Part shown: positions 44,116-56,830 of the stretch, in pieces
How positions within the stretch are numbered: position 1 is the stretch's first letter
Layout: the number at the start of each line of letters is the position of its first letter
Origin: Bipolaris cookei
Lineage: Eukaryota > Ascomycota > Dothideomycetes > Pleosporales > Pleosporaceae
DNA length: 64,000 nucleotides
Direction of reading: 5' to 3'
Assembly (NCBI GenBank): GCA_002286855.1
Contig: NRSV01000003.1
Coordinates: 297,159-361,158, forward strand
Notes under the pieces: generated by a model
Databases searched by the model: none
Told to the model about the DNA's origin: nothing
What the model saw: the letters and a program-made list of their open reading frames with translations, nothing else
Translations under genes and position numbers: made by a program

Positions 44116-45757
44116 TTAATGGGCCGAGCGAACAAGGGCTAACCTACCCTTTCGGTCTCTGTCGACACGCATGACTTCCCTCTTGGGAACGCGCTCAACG
44201 AATTCGTACTCGCGGTCGCCTTCGCGCTCATACTTGAGCAGACGGCGTTCTTCCTCTAGCGAGCGGATTTCTTCACGAATATCGCGCTCAGTTCGGCGCT
44301 CGTCACGGCGAACGATTTGGCGGCCTTCTGGGAGGAAGGCGGTGGCTGGGCCGTGGATAGAAGCTGAGCGATCAATCTCTACATAACGCTCGTGCTCGTG
44401 GATTGATGGAGATGGAGCACGCTCTGATGGTGCGTAGACGGTTGGCACATGGTGAGATGGGGGCAGCTGGGCGTAGATGACTTGTGGAGGAGGTTGGGCA
44501 TACACGACCTGAGGAGGTGGCGGTGCATGTACAGACGGTGGTGGAGGAGGCACTTCAACCACAGGTGGTGGTGGGGGCGGTGCAACTGATGGCGCGACTG
44601 ATGCTGGCGGCGCAACAGATGCCGGCGGTGGTGGAGGTTCTTCCACGTTCTCCTCGTAGACATATGTGATTTTCTCTGCAGATTGTTAGACAAGGCCTTC
44701 AAATGAATGTGAAATACGCACCTTCTTTGTAAGATTCACTGGTCTTGATGATTTCATCAATGTGCTCTTTCTCGAGTGCCCGGGTGACGATGATGAAATC
44801 GTCCTGTGACAGTCAGGAACAGTCCAAATATAGAAATGAGTGACATACCTCTTCTTCGTACGGGTATCCGAGATCGATAACGGCTTGCTTCTTCACCAGG
44901 CGCTTAGGGAGTCTTGTCTTGCCCTTCTTGCCCCAGGTTGCTCGGGAAGGCTGTATTTCCTCGAAGCTAGAAATCGAAGAGCTACGTGTCGATCTTGCGG
45001 CAGTGCTCTTGCTTCGTCGTACTCTGCTCTTCTCGCGGTGAACTTCAACTTCGCGGTAGTCCTCCCGTTCCCTGCCCCTTGAGCTGCGGTCGTCGAACCT
45101 GATTTCCTCGAAATCGTCCTCATCATGGAAGCGGCGAGGAGGTGACCTGCGACGCTCCCGGATGGGCAGTGGGATGGGGACATTGGCTGGTGGGCGGTAT
45201 TCGTGGGTCTCGTATCTCTCGATTCTCTCGACATCGCCATATCGAGGCATGGGTCGGCGATCGAAAGTGTCTAGGGATGATTGACGACGGATATACTGCG
45301 GACGGGAGGGCTTAGGTGGGCGGGCAACATGGCGCCGTTCGTTGATGTCAATATCAATGTCGATGTCCCTATCAATGACCGACCTGCGGCGGTAGGGTGC
45401 GAGAGCCTGGTTGGCGATTTCAGATGGCGTAGGCTCATGGAACAAGTCGGCCGGGGCACGACGCGGCGGAGGACGGTCGTACCGCTCGTCTTCATGGAAG
45501 CGCTCTCTTTCTATGACATCCGGGCCACGACGGGCGCGATCTTCATGGATGTCGACATCGCGATGGCCTCCAGGGTAGCGGTCGTGCTCTTGGTAGCGGT
45601 AGTGTTCGTAATCATCAGGGCGACCACGAACACTGCCGCCACCACCGCCGCCGCCTCGTCGCATACGCTCAAATCTGTCGCGGTCCCATCTTTCACCGCC
45701 ACGAGGGGGCTCCTCAAAGCGATCCAAGTTGCCGGTTGAGGAGCGATAGACAGACAT
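44116..45757 (-). CDS. Arg/Glu/Asp-rich low-complexity protein with Pro-rich centre
   Basis: Three exons: 45757-44849, 44803-44722 and 44675-44116, giving 516 residues. Residues 1-290 are dominated by Arg, Asp, Glu and Pro, with a Gly run and a DIDIDIDI repeat. A conserved-looking core follows at about 275-345: WGKKGKTRLPKRLVKK, YPYEEEDDFIIVTRALEKEHIDEII and EKITYVYEE. Then a Pro/Val/Ala segment and a charged coiled-coil C-terminus (RDIREEIRSLEEERRLLKYE). This resembles a family of uncharacterised filamentous-ascomycete proteins (DUF8035-like, from memory). No enzyme motif is seen. A possible donor near the end (GTAGGT at about 44141) could add another exon instead of the GRLALVRSAH ending. 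Confidence 0.8.
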
Positions 45758-46841
45758 GGTTGAGGGGAATTGCGTGGCTTGTTGGTTTGTGGGTGATGAC
45801 GTTGTGTGAGAGGGAATGGTGCGGGGCTATCGGCTTTAGATGTATGTATGTCCCAGGTCAAAGGCTGGCTACACGTAACGAGAGTGTGTACTCGAGAGCC
45901 AAGTCAACGACGCAAAGGATGAGAGGGGGAAGGAGAAGTGGATTAGCAGGATTATAAATGAGTTAGGCCCCAGATGGTCTGGAGGGTGAAGTTGAGGGAG
46001 GGTGTGGGTGCGGCCGGCTATAGATGCAGGATTCGCGACAGGCTTCGTCATCGGCGCCCGCCCATGGTGGCCTTTCTGTTGCGTTCTGGCCTGGGCGCTG
46101 GACCGTGCCATGGGTGGATGCCATGTCCCCCTGGAGCCTTTTTAGTCTCTCATTTGTCACTGCGTTACTCGTCGTGCAGTTTCATGGAGCTGCACAATAC
46201 TTGGGCGCTATCGTTGGGCATGTCGGCTGTGCTGCGGGCATGGATGCATTGGCTGCCGCATCATGAGGTCAAACAGAGACAGGAACCGCGCCCTTTCACT
46301 CCAGAGGTATGGGTCATGCCCAGGCTATCCTTACAGGCAGGCCGTGAATACGCTCAGCATTGGATAGCAGCCATGTCGGCCGGACGAGGTTGTTGGCTGC
46401 CAGTGACGTCATGCTGGCCACCAACCTTGGAAGGTTGACCTGCATGCACGTGGGCCGCGGCGCAGTCATCCGCCTACTCAGCATTAGCCCCCTCTCAGCC
46501 ACAGCCCCAATGGAATATCTATCGTCGGCCCACGGTGTCGGCTGGATAGGGAACAACCATCTGTCAGAGCTGTCCGTCAGAACTACCTGTCGCCACTGCC
46601 CCGTCCCCACAGCTCACACGCGGATACTACCGAACCCAACTACCATGGGCATCAACACATGCAGCATTCGGACAAATGTTGCTGTCCAAGACACATCCTC
46701 AGCATATGGAAACCCAGCCGAGTCTTGACATGCCCAATTTCACCATGAAGAGCCGTGTCTGCAATCTATGTCGTTTCATACACGTACAGTACTCGTACAA
46801 GTCGTCCGGCCGTTTTGTTCGTAATAGCATCATCACCTGAC
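45758..46841. other. Intergenic region, charged-protein promoter and AIM41 3' side
   Basis: 1.1 kb without a recognised gene. Open frames of 65-154 codons overlap on both strands and lack domains. Confidence 0.4.
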
Positions 46842-47390
46842 TCATTTTGCCCCCACAGCCTCCTGTATCTTCTTCGTCACGTACTCGACATCAAGTGGCC
46901 GGCCCTTGACTGCCCCCATGACCTTGCCCATGACACTGCCAAAGTTCCTCTTGTTCTCCTCCAGTCCCTCCACTACGCTCTTCACCAGCGAGTCAACTTC
47001 GCTCTCGCTGACAGTGGGAATCTCGTCGGCATACGCCTTGAGGATGTCCAAGTTTTGCTGCTCTTTTTCGACTAGATCCTCCCGTTTGGCATTCCGGAAT
47101 TCTTCAATGGATGCCGAGCTAGCCTTGATCTGCTTCTGGATCAACGAGTAGAGGGCGCCGTCAGTGGTGATGGGCTTGGCCGTCTTAGAGGCATTGATGA
47201 TCTCGGCCTGTAGTCCACGGATCGTGTTCAATGCGGGCTTGTTCTTGGACCGCATGGCGATTTTGAGATCCGTCTGTAGGCGAGGGAGGACAATGTTCTC
47301 CGGCGTCGAAGTAGACGCATAGCGGATGCATGTAATGCGAGCAGGAGCAAAAAGCTGCTTCTGCAGCAATGTAGCACGGAAGAGCGACAT
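46842..47390 (-). CDS. AIM41: AIM41-like mitochondrial GatB/YqeY-domain protein
   Basis: Intronless gene for 182 residues. A basic mitochondrial presequence (MSLFRATLLQKQLFAPARITCIRYAST) precedes the YqeY-type domain: LQTDLKIAMRSKNKPALNTIRGLQAEI, SSASIEEFRNAKREDLVEKEQQNLDIL, then GSVMGKVMGAVKGRPLDVEYVTKKIQEAV. YqeY domains are related to the tRNA-binding tail of the GatB amidotransferase subunit. Yeast Aim41 is mitochondrial with an unclear role. The length is normal. It is divergent from NUP170 over about 420 bp. Confidence 0.92.
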   Translation of the reverse strand: MSLFRATLLQKQLFAPARITCIRYASTSTPENIVLPRLQTDLKIAMRSKNKPALNTIRGLQAEIINASKTAKPITTDGALYSLIQKQIKASSASIEEFRNAKREDLVEKEQQNLDILKAYADEIPTVSESEVDSLVKSVVEGLEENKRNFGSVMGKVMGAVKGRPLDVEYVTKKIQEAVGAK

Positions 47391-47810
47391 GGCTGGTTGA
47401 TATAGTTTTGAACAAGGCCAGTGACTGTATCAAACAGTGTCGTCGGCTGGACAATGCAATGGGCGACTGAGACCAAAAAAGTTTGGGGGGACAAAAAACG
47501 CGCTCAGACGCGAGCGACCTAACTAGTCCAACTACTGATCCTGGTCTTTTGCCAAGCACAACCTTTTGTTGTCGCTCGTCACTTTTGCAGCTTGTACCCG
47601 AGACCCAGCGTCGCGAACCGCTCCAATCCTCTTGCTTAATCTTCTTCTTTGCGCGTCTCCTTGCCATTTTAGTCCCCTCAGTCATAGCGCGCAGCTAATG
47701 TGCACGTCGTATTCCCGGCGCGTTCCCTCCACCTCCACCTGAAGCTCGCCCTTCCCCGAGCCGCGACCAGCGCAGCGCAGCCTTCTAACACGACACAAAC
47801 ACTGCCCATC
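47391..47810. other. Divergent promoter, AIM41 and NUP170
   Basis: About 420 bp shared by two divergent housekeeping genes. No TATA box is seen. Confidence 0.5.
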
Positions 47811-50800
47811 ATGGCTTTTCAAATGGCGCCCGCGACGCCGCAGCGACCTACTCCCGGCGCTTTCGTCAACACGCCGGCTCCAAACCGACCTGGCTTTGCA
47901 CGGAGAGGCTCCATGTCGCAACCACAATCGCAGCAACAGCAGCAACAGCAAGCGCTGCCTGCACCCCCTGCAGAGAGTCCCATCGATCGCGCATCGCGGA
48001 CTATAAACAGCATGCTAGATAGAGACAACAGATTCCCAGCCCTCGAGGCATACATCGGACGTGAGTAGCTGGCAGCAGCAGAACAGGCTAGTTGAAATGC
48101 TAATGAAATGGTCCAGAGGGCATCTCCGGTGAATATGAGATACCGAGCGGTCCGGCATGGGCGCCTTTTCAAAAACTGCGGTCATATAAGCTCCCCGAGG
48201 CAGTCTTCGAGCAGGTGGACCATACGCAAATGTCGACAAGCATGGGCCTGTTCGCCGAGATCAACCACGCCTGGGTTGTAGTTGACAACCAGGTCTACCT
48301 TTGGGACTACACGCACCCAAACCCCGAGCTCGTTGGTTTTGAAGAGCAACCCAGCAACATTACCTGTGTGAAGCTGGTCAAGCCGCGTGCCGGTGTCTTC
48401 GTGCCCTCCATCGAATACCTCCTTGTCGTCGCAACCGTGTCGGACATTTTTCTGATTGCTGTAGAGTGTCAACGGGGGTCCGAGGGAGTGCACGGCATCA
48501 CAATGTACCGGACAGGATTGTCCACGTCGGTCAGGAAGATCAATGTGACTGCAATCGCTGGCTCAGACACGACAGGGCGCATCTTCTTTGGTGATGGACA
48601 GACAGAGGATGTATACGAGCTCAACTACCAACAAGAGGACAAGTGGTTCTCCAGCAAATGCAGCAAGACCAACCATGTTACCACTTCTATCGGCCTACCG
48701 GCACTGCCATTCTATGGGACGACGCGACAAGCTGGTATCCAGCAGATGGCCATTGACGACACCCGGAACGTTCTCTACACGCTCTCCACCAACGGAACCA
48801 TCAAGGTCTACTACATGCGCGCGCCCAACGTTTTAGAGAGCGCATTGACTCGAACACGCACACAGATCGAGACCATGTGTGGGCACATTGTGCGACCGAC
48901 GGGCGTGCTGGACAAGATGCAGATTGTCAGTCTAAGTCCCATTTCTAGCACAGAAGCGGATAATCTCTCTCTAATGGCAATCACATCGTCAGGCTGCAGA
49001 TTGTATTTGAGCACAACGTCTGGAGGACAATGGAGCGCAAACAACACCAGCGCGCCAAGCAGCATGCAATTACGACACATTCGATTCCCTCCAAACGACG
49101 GCCAGCCCTCGCCTCAGAGCAATTCAACTCAAGTACAGCCGTATCAAGGAGGCACAACAGTCGGTTTTGAATCAAGGTGGCTGAGAGAAACTAAACTTGG
49201 AATTAGATATTCTCCTGGTGCCTTCTTCTCTTTCGTCCTTAGGTCGCCAAACGACCCGAACCATCACATGTTTGTTTCCGCACCCCACTCCGGACTACTG
49301 GGTCAAAGGGAAAGCTCAGAACCTCCGCGATACACCGAAACTGGCCTGTTCACAGAACTCGTAGGAAGAGTACAAGACATTGGCCTGGTATCTGAACCAT
49401 TCTCGGCAAGGAACGAACCTCTCGGCTTTGGCAACGAGCTCGCTACCCAGTTTGACAAGCCGTTGTGCGAATACGCCATCATTACATCGAACGGTATCGA
49501 AACTGTTCGACGCAGAAGACTGGTGGATATTTTTGCTTCTATTGTGAAAAGCGGAGGCCCCGAGGGCGCTGAAGCTGATATTCGTAAGCTTGCAAAGCAA
49601 TATGGTCTGGCCGAAACTTCAGCTACAGCTTTGGCTGTTGCTTGTGGTCAAGGGTCAGATGTTGGTCCAGATTCAAGGATCGCCAAAGTCACGGACCCCG
49701 AAGTGCTTGATTTTGCTCGTAGGGTGTTCATTGAGTTTGGCGGCAAGGCGCATCTCACGGAGAGTGCGACTGTAGAAGGCCTGAGCGTAGAGAACGTCCG
49801 CGCGTCGCCACGACACGATGGCATTGCCATGTACGTTGCGCGAATTGTTCGATCGATCTGGAATGCTCCCATCATCACGGAGACCGCCACTCCAACTGGA
49901 CCGGCTCTTACCTCGACTCACAAAATCACCAAGTTGCAAGAGGTACAACGTTGTTTGGCCCAACTTCAGGAATTCCTGGAATCGAACAAGTCATTCATCG
50001 AAGGATTGGCCGGCCCAGAGGCTTTAGGACGTGCAACATCGCGGCAAGAAGAGGTCGAGCTCCAGGGCGAGAACAGAGCGCTCACTAGCCTGTTGCAAAT
50101 GGTTAACAACATTGTCGAGGGCATCTCTTTTGTTCTCGTGCTCTTTGAGGAGCGTTTGGAGGATATTCTGGCCCTGCTAGCAGACACCCAACTCCAAGCA
50201 AGAGTTCGTCAACTCACTTTCCAGGGTCTCTTCTCCATCAAAGAGGGTAGGGAAATTGCCAGGGAGTTGGTCAAGGCCATTGTCAACCGCAACATTGCTA
50301 AGGGCTCAAACGTTGAGTCAGTTGCTGAGGCCCTCCGGAGGAAGTGTGGCAGCTTCTGTAGTTCGGATGACGTGGTCATCTTCAAAGCTCAGGAGAGCTT
50401 GAAGAAGGCGGCTGACATGGGTGCAAATGCTGAGCGTGGACGTATCTTGCTCAATGATAGCTTGAGATTGTTCGAACAAGTGGCAAAGAGCCTGAGCTAC
50501 GAGAACTTGGCCACCACTGTTGATCAGTATATCCAGCTCGAGTTCTATGCTGGTAAGCTGACTAGATTTGTATATTTTTGACTTGTTCTAACACATACGA
50601 TTCAGGTGCCATCAGGCTTGCCCTCAAAGTTGCTCAAGAGTGGGACCGAGGTAACAAAGCCTTGTCTTGGGTGCGGGACTCCCGTGATCACGTCGGCGAT
50701 GCGAGCGACCCACGGCGTCACCTCTATGAACAGCGCGCTTCTTGTTACACCCTCGTTTGCAACGTGATCGAGGCTGTCGACTATGCTTTCAACACCCAAG

Positions 50801-52062
50801 GGCCTGTGCCTGACGGTGTTATTTCCCAGGTCACTCGTCGCAAACACGAAGCGTACGAGCAAATCAACAACTCAGACGACGAAGTCTTCCAAAACTATCT
50901 GTACGACTGGTACATGCAAAACGGATGGGCCGAACGATTGCTGGAGATCAACTCTCCGTTCGTAGTAGACTATCTGCGCCAGAGCTCTGACACAAACCTA
51001 GCTCACGCGGATCTGCTGTGGCGCTACTACGCTCATTACAACGATTACCTAAGTGCGGCGGAGACACAGTTTCAGCTTGCAAAGAGCACCCTACCCCTGA
51101 CGCTAGAAAAAAGGATAGAATACCTGTCACGGGCCAAGGCGAATGCTTCGACGCGTATGACTGGGTTTTCGGAAACAGGAGTACGCAACCGCCAGACCAG
51201 GCAAGAATTGCTGCGAAACATCAGCGATCATCTTGACATTGCCAACATTCAAGACGATGTGTTGCAGCGTATCAAGGGCGACGAGCGACTTGTTGGAAAG
51301 CGGAGGGAAGACGTCATTGAGCATCTCAATGGCCAAATCCATCCTCTTGATGAGGTGAGTTTCTTTTGGTATATGTAAGACGCGTTTACTGACATGCCCT
51401 AGCTCTACCATGATTACGCAGACCAAGCAGGTTACTACGATATCTGCCTCCTCATTTACCATGCTGCCGATTACCGTAGCGTACCGGACATTCGCTCAAC
51501 GTGGACCAACCTGATTGATCAAACCCACCGGAACGCTGTTGCCGACCGCCAGGCCGCGCCTTGGGAGATTGTCTCACTGAAAGTCCAGGATCTTGGCCAC
51601 CGCACCAACCTCAACGACAATGTGTTCCCTGTGAATATTGTTTTGCAGCTAGTCCTGCAGTATGACTTGGAGTTCTATGTCCATGACGCCAACGCGCCCA
51701 ACGCTCAGAACTTGGCGCTGAATGCTAACCTTACGTGGCCAATTGACGTTTTCCTCAAGTTGAACGCGCCGTTTGAGAGCTTGGTCGCTACGCTCGAAGC
51801 ACTATGGTATGCGCAGGAACCGCCATTTGCAGGCCGCAACCGCAAGTTGCTTGTCAAGTGGATCATTTACCTTGTCGAGCAGTGGTCCACCGTCAGCCGG
51901 CGAACAGGCACGCTATTCGGTGGACCTGAGAATGCAATTGGATTGGCTGATGTTATGCGCATCATCCTAGGCAGCGATGTTCTCGGACGAGATATAGATG
52001 ATCAGTCATGGATTCAGAGGGCGCGCGACGTCAACGCTATTGTCGAGGAAGCTGCTCGATAA
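47811..52062 (+). CDS. NUP170: Nucleoporin NUP170 (Nup155 homologue)
   Basis: Four exons: 47811-48060, 48117-50552, 50606-51354 and 51403-52062, giving 1364 residues, typical for the family. A Pro/Gln-rich N-terminus with a Gln run precedes the Nup155-type beta-propeller (about 90-550; RSYKLPEAVFEQVD, NHAWVVVDNQVYLWDY, FFGDGQTEDVYELNYQ). The alpha-solenoid C-terminal half includes VFIEFGGKAHL, YAGAIRLALKVAQEWDRGNKAL and LDELYHDYADQAGYYDICLLIYHAADYRS. Nup170/Nup155 is an inner-ring scaffold nucleoporin binding Nup53/Nup59 and the membrane. All introns are canonical and 48-56 nt. The ATG at 47811 is the first in frame with good context (catcATGg). Confidence 0.95.
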
Positions 52063-52573
52063 ATGTCTATATGGCGGAGGAAATGCAATTGGAATGTTGC
52101 AAAGACATACGGGAACGACGATTGTATATTTGGGGTTTTTTGTGCGTTACCATTCTTGCAGCGCGAGGCGTTGAATAGGTGTATCATCAGTATAGGGAGG
52201 GGACACTGGCGTCAAAAGCATGAGTGTGGTTACAGCCAGATTTCTCTCAGGACATAAAGAAGAAGCCGGCAGAATCACAATTCAAGCTAATTCATTTTTT
52301 GTCTGAATCAAAGATATCGTAATTGGAAGGAATGGTGGTTTGAAGTCGTGAATGCTAGTGATAAGAATGTGAGGGCATCGGACATAAGTAGCTTGTTCCA
52401 CCCTAATCCCCGCCAAAGCCACTTTCCCCAAACACCACCACCGTCCTTTACGATACCCAATACAACACTTGTTACAACAGCTCTCCTCAGCTCTAACTAC
52501 TGCTCACACAAAATGTAAATCCCACCTCCCTCTCTCCCCAAACACCACCACAACCGCAACCCCCTCGGAAACA
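52063..52573. other. Intergenic region, NUP170 to ARV1
   Basis: Contains the NUP170 3' end and the ARV1 promoter. The C-rich leader repeats a CCCCAAACACCACCAC motif (52426-52441 and 52536-52551). No gene is seen. Confidence 0.45.
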
Positions 52574-53602
52574 ATGCCCATCTGCATATCCTGCCGCACC
52601 CCCGTCCGCACCCTCTACACTACCTACTCTAAAGCCGACGACCGGGCCCTCGGAAAGGGCGTCCGCCTAACACAATGCCCGCACTGCAAGAAATTCGCCG
52701 ACAAATATGTCGAGCACGACTTTGTCGTCTTGTTCATTGATCTCGTGCTGATCAAGGCGGAGGTGTACCGGCATTTGCTGTTTAATCGGTTGGAGAGGGG
52801 GGATGATAGGTTTGATGTTGGTTATCCCTGCTCCCAATATCATTGATATCCATGCGCATATATGTATACAATCTTGGGGAAGTAGTAAATGTTGATAAGG
52901 GGGAGTGCTAACATAGAGTGCAAACAGCGTTCCATCCTCCGCCTCGGCATCCTCCTCCTCCTCTTCGACGTCTACCTAACATGGGCGCGCATCGAGAAAA
53001 TCCCGCTCCCAGCCGACTCCCCGCTCTTATCCCTTTTTACCGCACCGCAGAATGCTTCAGCGCTGGGGTCCCCGCATAGCGGCGTGACGAATGCAATGGT
53101 GCTCCAGGCGTATCCGCTAGGACTCCAGTACCTATTTTTTCTGGGCCTGGTCATGCTGTCGACGCTGGCGTTTCACTTGCCGATTCGCCTGCTGTGCGCG
53201 TATAATCCTGCTGGTCTGCCTGGTGTAGTGAGGAGGCTGTGGCAGAGGTGTATTGCGTATTTTCCGAATCCGACGCCTTTGTCGACGGCGCTGCTGGTGT
53301 CGTCTTGTACGAAGCTTTTTCCTATACTGCTTATTGTTTGGGAATACGATTTACCGAGCTCGGCGACGGCAGTGAGTTGGGCAGTTATTGTGAATAATAT
53401 TGCGGCGCTGGAGATCTTGATGGATTGTGGGTATTTTAGAGCAGGCATACTGGTGGGTGTTGGGGCGGGCATGAGAATGCTTGTGGGATGGTCAATACTG
53501 CGGGCAGCTGGGCTGGGGACAGGATGGGAAGAATATTTGAGTGAATGGACAGTAGCTAGCACGTTCTGGGGTTGGGCAGGCAATGCGATTAGTTCGTCTT
53601 GA
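52574..53602 (+). CDS. ARV1: ARV1 sterol/GPI lipid homeostasis protein
   Basis: Two exons, 52574-52816 and 52928-53602, give 305 residues. The N-terminal zinc ribbon has CISC near the start and CPHC about 32 residues later (RLTQCPHCKKFADKYVEHD), the ARV1 homology domain. It is followed by FVVLFIDLVLIKAEVYRHLLFNR and, across the splice, RFDRSILRLGILLLLFDVYLTWARIE. Several more membrane helices follow. Arv1 is an ER multi-spanning protein linked to sterol distribution and GPI-anchor synthesis. The intron is 111 nt with a nonconsensus GTTGGT donor, but it is the phase-0 solution that restores the continuous family motif. The frame upstream of 52574 has no better start. Confidence 0.92.
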
Positions 53603-53919
53603 TAAAAGGGCACGAGCTGGAAATGCATGTGTCGGTGGATTTCAAGCAATGATATGATACCCCATTTGATATTCGTACACGCCTAAAAGCAAAGAAGAAG
53701 TGTTCCGTAATGCGCCAAACCAAATGTGCAAATGCGCGCGAGATTCAACATGTTCAGCATCAACCGTGTATGTCGAGCTCCTTTAGGCACAATTCCTCAG
53801 CATAAAGCTCGTTCTTGCATAACGCAGCCTCTCGGCATACGTTGATACTCCTTATTACCCGCTTCAGCTTATCTTGAGCCACGGTGTTCCCCACACGTAT
53901 GATTCCACACATATTACCC
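53603..53919. other. Convergent intergenic region, ARV1 and VMA9
   Basis: About 320 bp between the ends of two convergent genes. Nothing is recognised. Confidence 0.5.
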
Positions 53920-54534
53920 TTAGCGTCCCCCGTTTAACTCCGGTCGCAGGTCGTTTCGTACGGGCGAAATGAGTGGATGAAGCTGTGCAAGGAAAGTAAT
54001 AGCCCACATGATGTACATGGCAGCCGCAGAAAGCACAAGAGTAGATCGCCAAACCCTGTTCGCAGCCAAGTTAGCCAAAAGTATCCTTTTCCCCATCTGC
54101 CTCCGCCCCGCCACCGATGCTCCTGTTGCTGTAATAGCTTCTCGCTCTCAAGTCGTCTTCTCAGCAGCAGCAGCAGTGTACGCGGCGCACGTCTCGCCAT
54201 CATATGCAAAGTGTACGCGCTTAGTCCCCGGTGTGCCGCCGCGCAGCTTCCTCTCATTGTCGTCTTGGTCGTCGATGACAGTAGCACCGAGATTCTGCGA
54301 AAAGACTCTGGTGCGCAGACAGGGCTTGGATGGCGTCGAGGCCGTCTTTGACGAGGGGATGGTGCGGTAAACGTACGTCTGGTTTTCGCCCTTTGGCGCT
54401 AGAACCCAGGCTGCAGCGCAGAAGATGACGACAACGATAAGGCCGATGATGGGGGCCCAGCTGCTTGTATTAGTTTTTCCTGGTCTTGCTTAAGTAGGAT
54501 GGGTCTGGGTGGGTGGTATATACCCGTTCGCCAT
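53920..54534 (-). CDS. VMA9: V-type ATPase subunit e (Vma9)
   Basis: Three exons: 54534-54524 (11 nt), 54460-54377 and 54055-53920, giving 76 residues. The product starts MANGWAPIIGLIVVVIF, continues AWVLAPKGENQTVWRSTLVL and then MWAITFLAQLHPLISPVRNDLRPE. This is the two-helix V0 subunit e, with the conserved Gln/Leu/His/Pro-rich loop. It helps assemble the V0 sector of the vacuolar proton pump. Intron 2 (54056-54376) is 321 nt, far above the local norm, and is open in the exon 2 frame for most of its length. Retention would give a 107-residue protein ending at 54148 without the second helix. Confidence 0.9.
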
Positions 54535-56830
54535 TGTTGGATATGTTTGGTTCGGTTTGGTTAGGGATGCGCGTGGGTTGCCTGTTCCTTGTAGGGAGGT
54601 GATGCGATGGGTTATCGACGCGAAACTTTATGGACTTAGGTCGTTGGAGGGCTGTGTGCGACGACGAGCTGGCGACGGGGTTGATGGCTTCGGTGTGGAG
54701 TCGTACGTGAGCTTGGGAGCTACGATGACGCTGACCTTCAAGCCTCGGGATGCTTGGCGCACTAGCCTTATCCGTGCATGCATGTCGTTGTGGTGGTGGT
54801 GGTTATATTCCGCCTCATCACTTGCTGAACGCACATCTTTGGTTATTTTTTATTCTACTAATACATATCGGCACCTTGCAGATGTTGGACATGTATGCTG
54901 ATCATCTAAGAGGTAGGCAATGTCCGGTCGCTTCTGCACCATAGGAGTTCACCGGAAGCACTATGGCTGGCCGACATTCCCATTGCCTCATTCTACACTT
55001 AGAGCAACGCTCAAGACACCATTATTGCGGAGACATTTTCTGTGGATCGCGTAACCGTCTACTGTAGATCAATTTTGGTTCACGCAGGAAATTTGCACCT
55101 ACAACATCCCCCGCAAATTGCCAGCAATTCTTCTCGAATCATGATTGAGCTGCTGAGATTTGCTTCAACTTCACACGCCCTGAGCGTAGGTAAGGCGATC
55201 TCGTTCCAGCATGACACGCGGCCTTTCTTCATATTTCCTTGGTTGCCCTAAAATCAATCATCCGCCTACGTATGGCAAGGATCGAACTGATCTTCTGGTG
55301 CCGCCTCATTCCGCTTAGCGCTCCTGTGCCTTGCATGACCATGTGTACATGCACCTATGTATCAGCCACGTATGAGTGAACCTCCAGTCTTTAGTTACTT
55401 TGCTACCTCTCAACCCCATCTCTTCTCCATCTTCGCATGTTTTGTTATTCCTCAACCCTCGCTCCGCTGACCAGCTTATCTTCAGAGATGACACAACAAG
55501 GCGGTGTAGCAACTGCAGATGCATGCAACCTGCAGAATTCACACCTAAGACATGTGCTACATACTGCATTATCATCCGACTCCTTCAAATCCTCCAAAGG
55601 GCGTGAATTTCAACTTCTGGAAAATGCTACAAGTTATCGGGAATTGCCCAGTGGGTAAGAATGCCGGCCGGATTATTTCGTCTGACACGACATCTCACAG
55701 AACTTGTGGAGAAAACGAACAACTAATGAATCACCGTGCTGGCAACTAAAGCTCCAGAATTTTTTGGCTTGCCTTAGTGGAAACTTAGAGTGAGCCACAT
55801 TGTGCATAACACCTGGCGATCGTAACCTTTCCCTTGATCTTACAGCCGTCCAATGAATTCCCGGGGCAGAATTACAGCGCGGTTTGTTGCAGGGATCGAA
55901 GATTTTTCGTTTAACATAAGGATTAAACAGCTATGTCGTATTTGAAACTGTATGGTGCTACAACATTGCTTACTAGATATAAATAATACCAACAATCTCA
56001 CTCGGAGCTTACAGTTACTACGTATTCCCGCTTGGGCAACTTTCTCACATATGAGCCTCCTTCTTTGCCGCCGGTCAGTCCCCCGAATGTCGGGGTATGC
56101 TGCATCTAGAAAGTTCGGGTTACTTTACACTGCATAAAGACTCTATTCAGTTACCTGTACGTCAACTTGGCAACAGTGCGTACCCTTGGCAGTACCACGT
56201 ATGCTACCCAGAAATTTCGGCTTCTGCAGAATGAAGCGAACCTGCAGCTTTGTTTTGACGTTCTTAGTTCTTGTGTGACCAGGAATACATCTGTGGTTAC
56301 CCCAATATGGCGAAGTGATCAGCGAGCCCTCAGAATACTGATCTACCTATAGTACGGCCATCTCGACACAGATTTGGAAATTGCTGAGAAGAAAATACTT
56401 TGTAAAATGCCTCTGAATATGGTCATATTTCAAAGGAAGGCAACCATTGTTTCAGAATACGTGGGGCTTACTGACGTGTCGTGATGATTTCTCGGAAGCA
56501 CATACGACACAGTCCACTAACCAACTCATCGGGTTAATTCCCCTCACCGTGTGCATCTGTGTATCTCTGGGATTCCATCGTCATAGGACAGACAAGGCTG
56601 TCTAGCCTAATGAGCACTGGGCTGTTTTTTTTCGTTGACGGATGGCCTACGTATGACCAACCGCAACGCGAATCTCCAATATTTAATTGGGAACCGTAGG
56701 CCACGTCCTCTGCAGTGTCAAATCTCCACTTACTACTTACAAACATTGAAATACCAACTCCGAGCAGTCTACGCCTTTCTTCTCGTTACTACTCTCCAAA
56801 CCAAGGGTTGTCGAATCCATTCTCGGTTTC
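54535..56830. other. Long divergent intergenic region, VMA9 and polyproline gene
   Basis: 2.3 kb without a supported gene. Open frames of 60-130 codons lack domains and overlap on both strands. Parts of 55500-56600 are AT-rich. A tRNA-like T-loop sequence near 55280 does not fold into a cloverleaf. Confidence 0.4.

Noticed and set aside
54008..54370. 120-codon plus-strand frame opposite the VMA9 intron
   Set aside because: It is antisense to VMA9 exon 3 and intron 2. The minus strand has the real gene.
55261..55335. Possible minus-strand tRNA (GTTCGATCC-like loop)
   Set aside because: Flanking bases do not pair into T, anticodon or acceptor stems.
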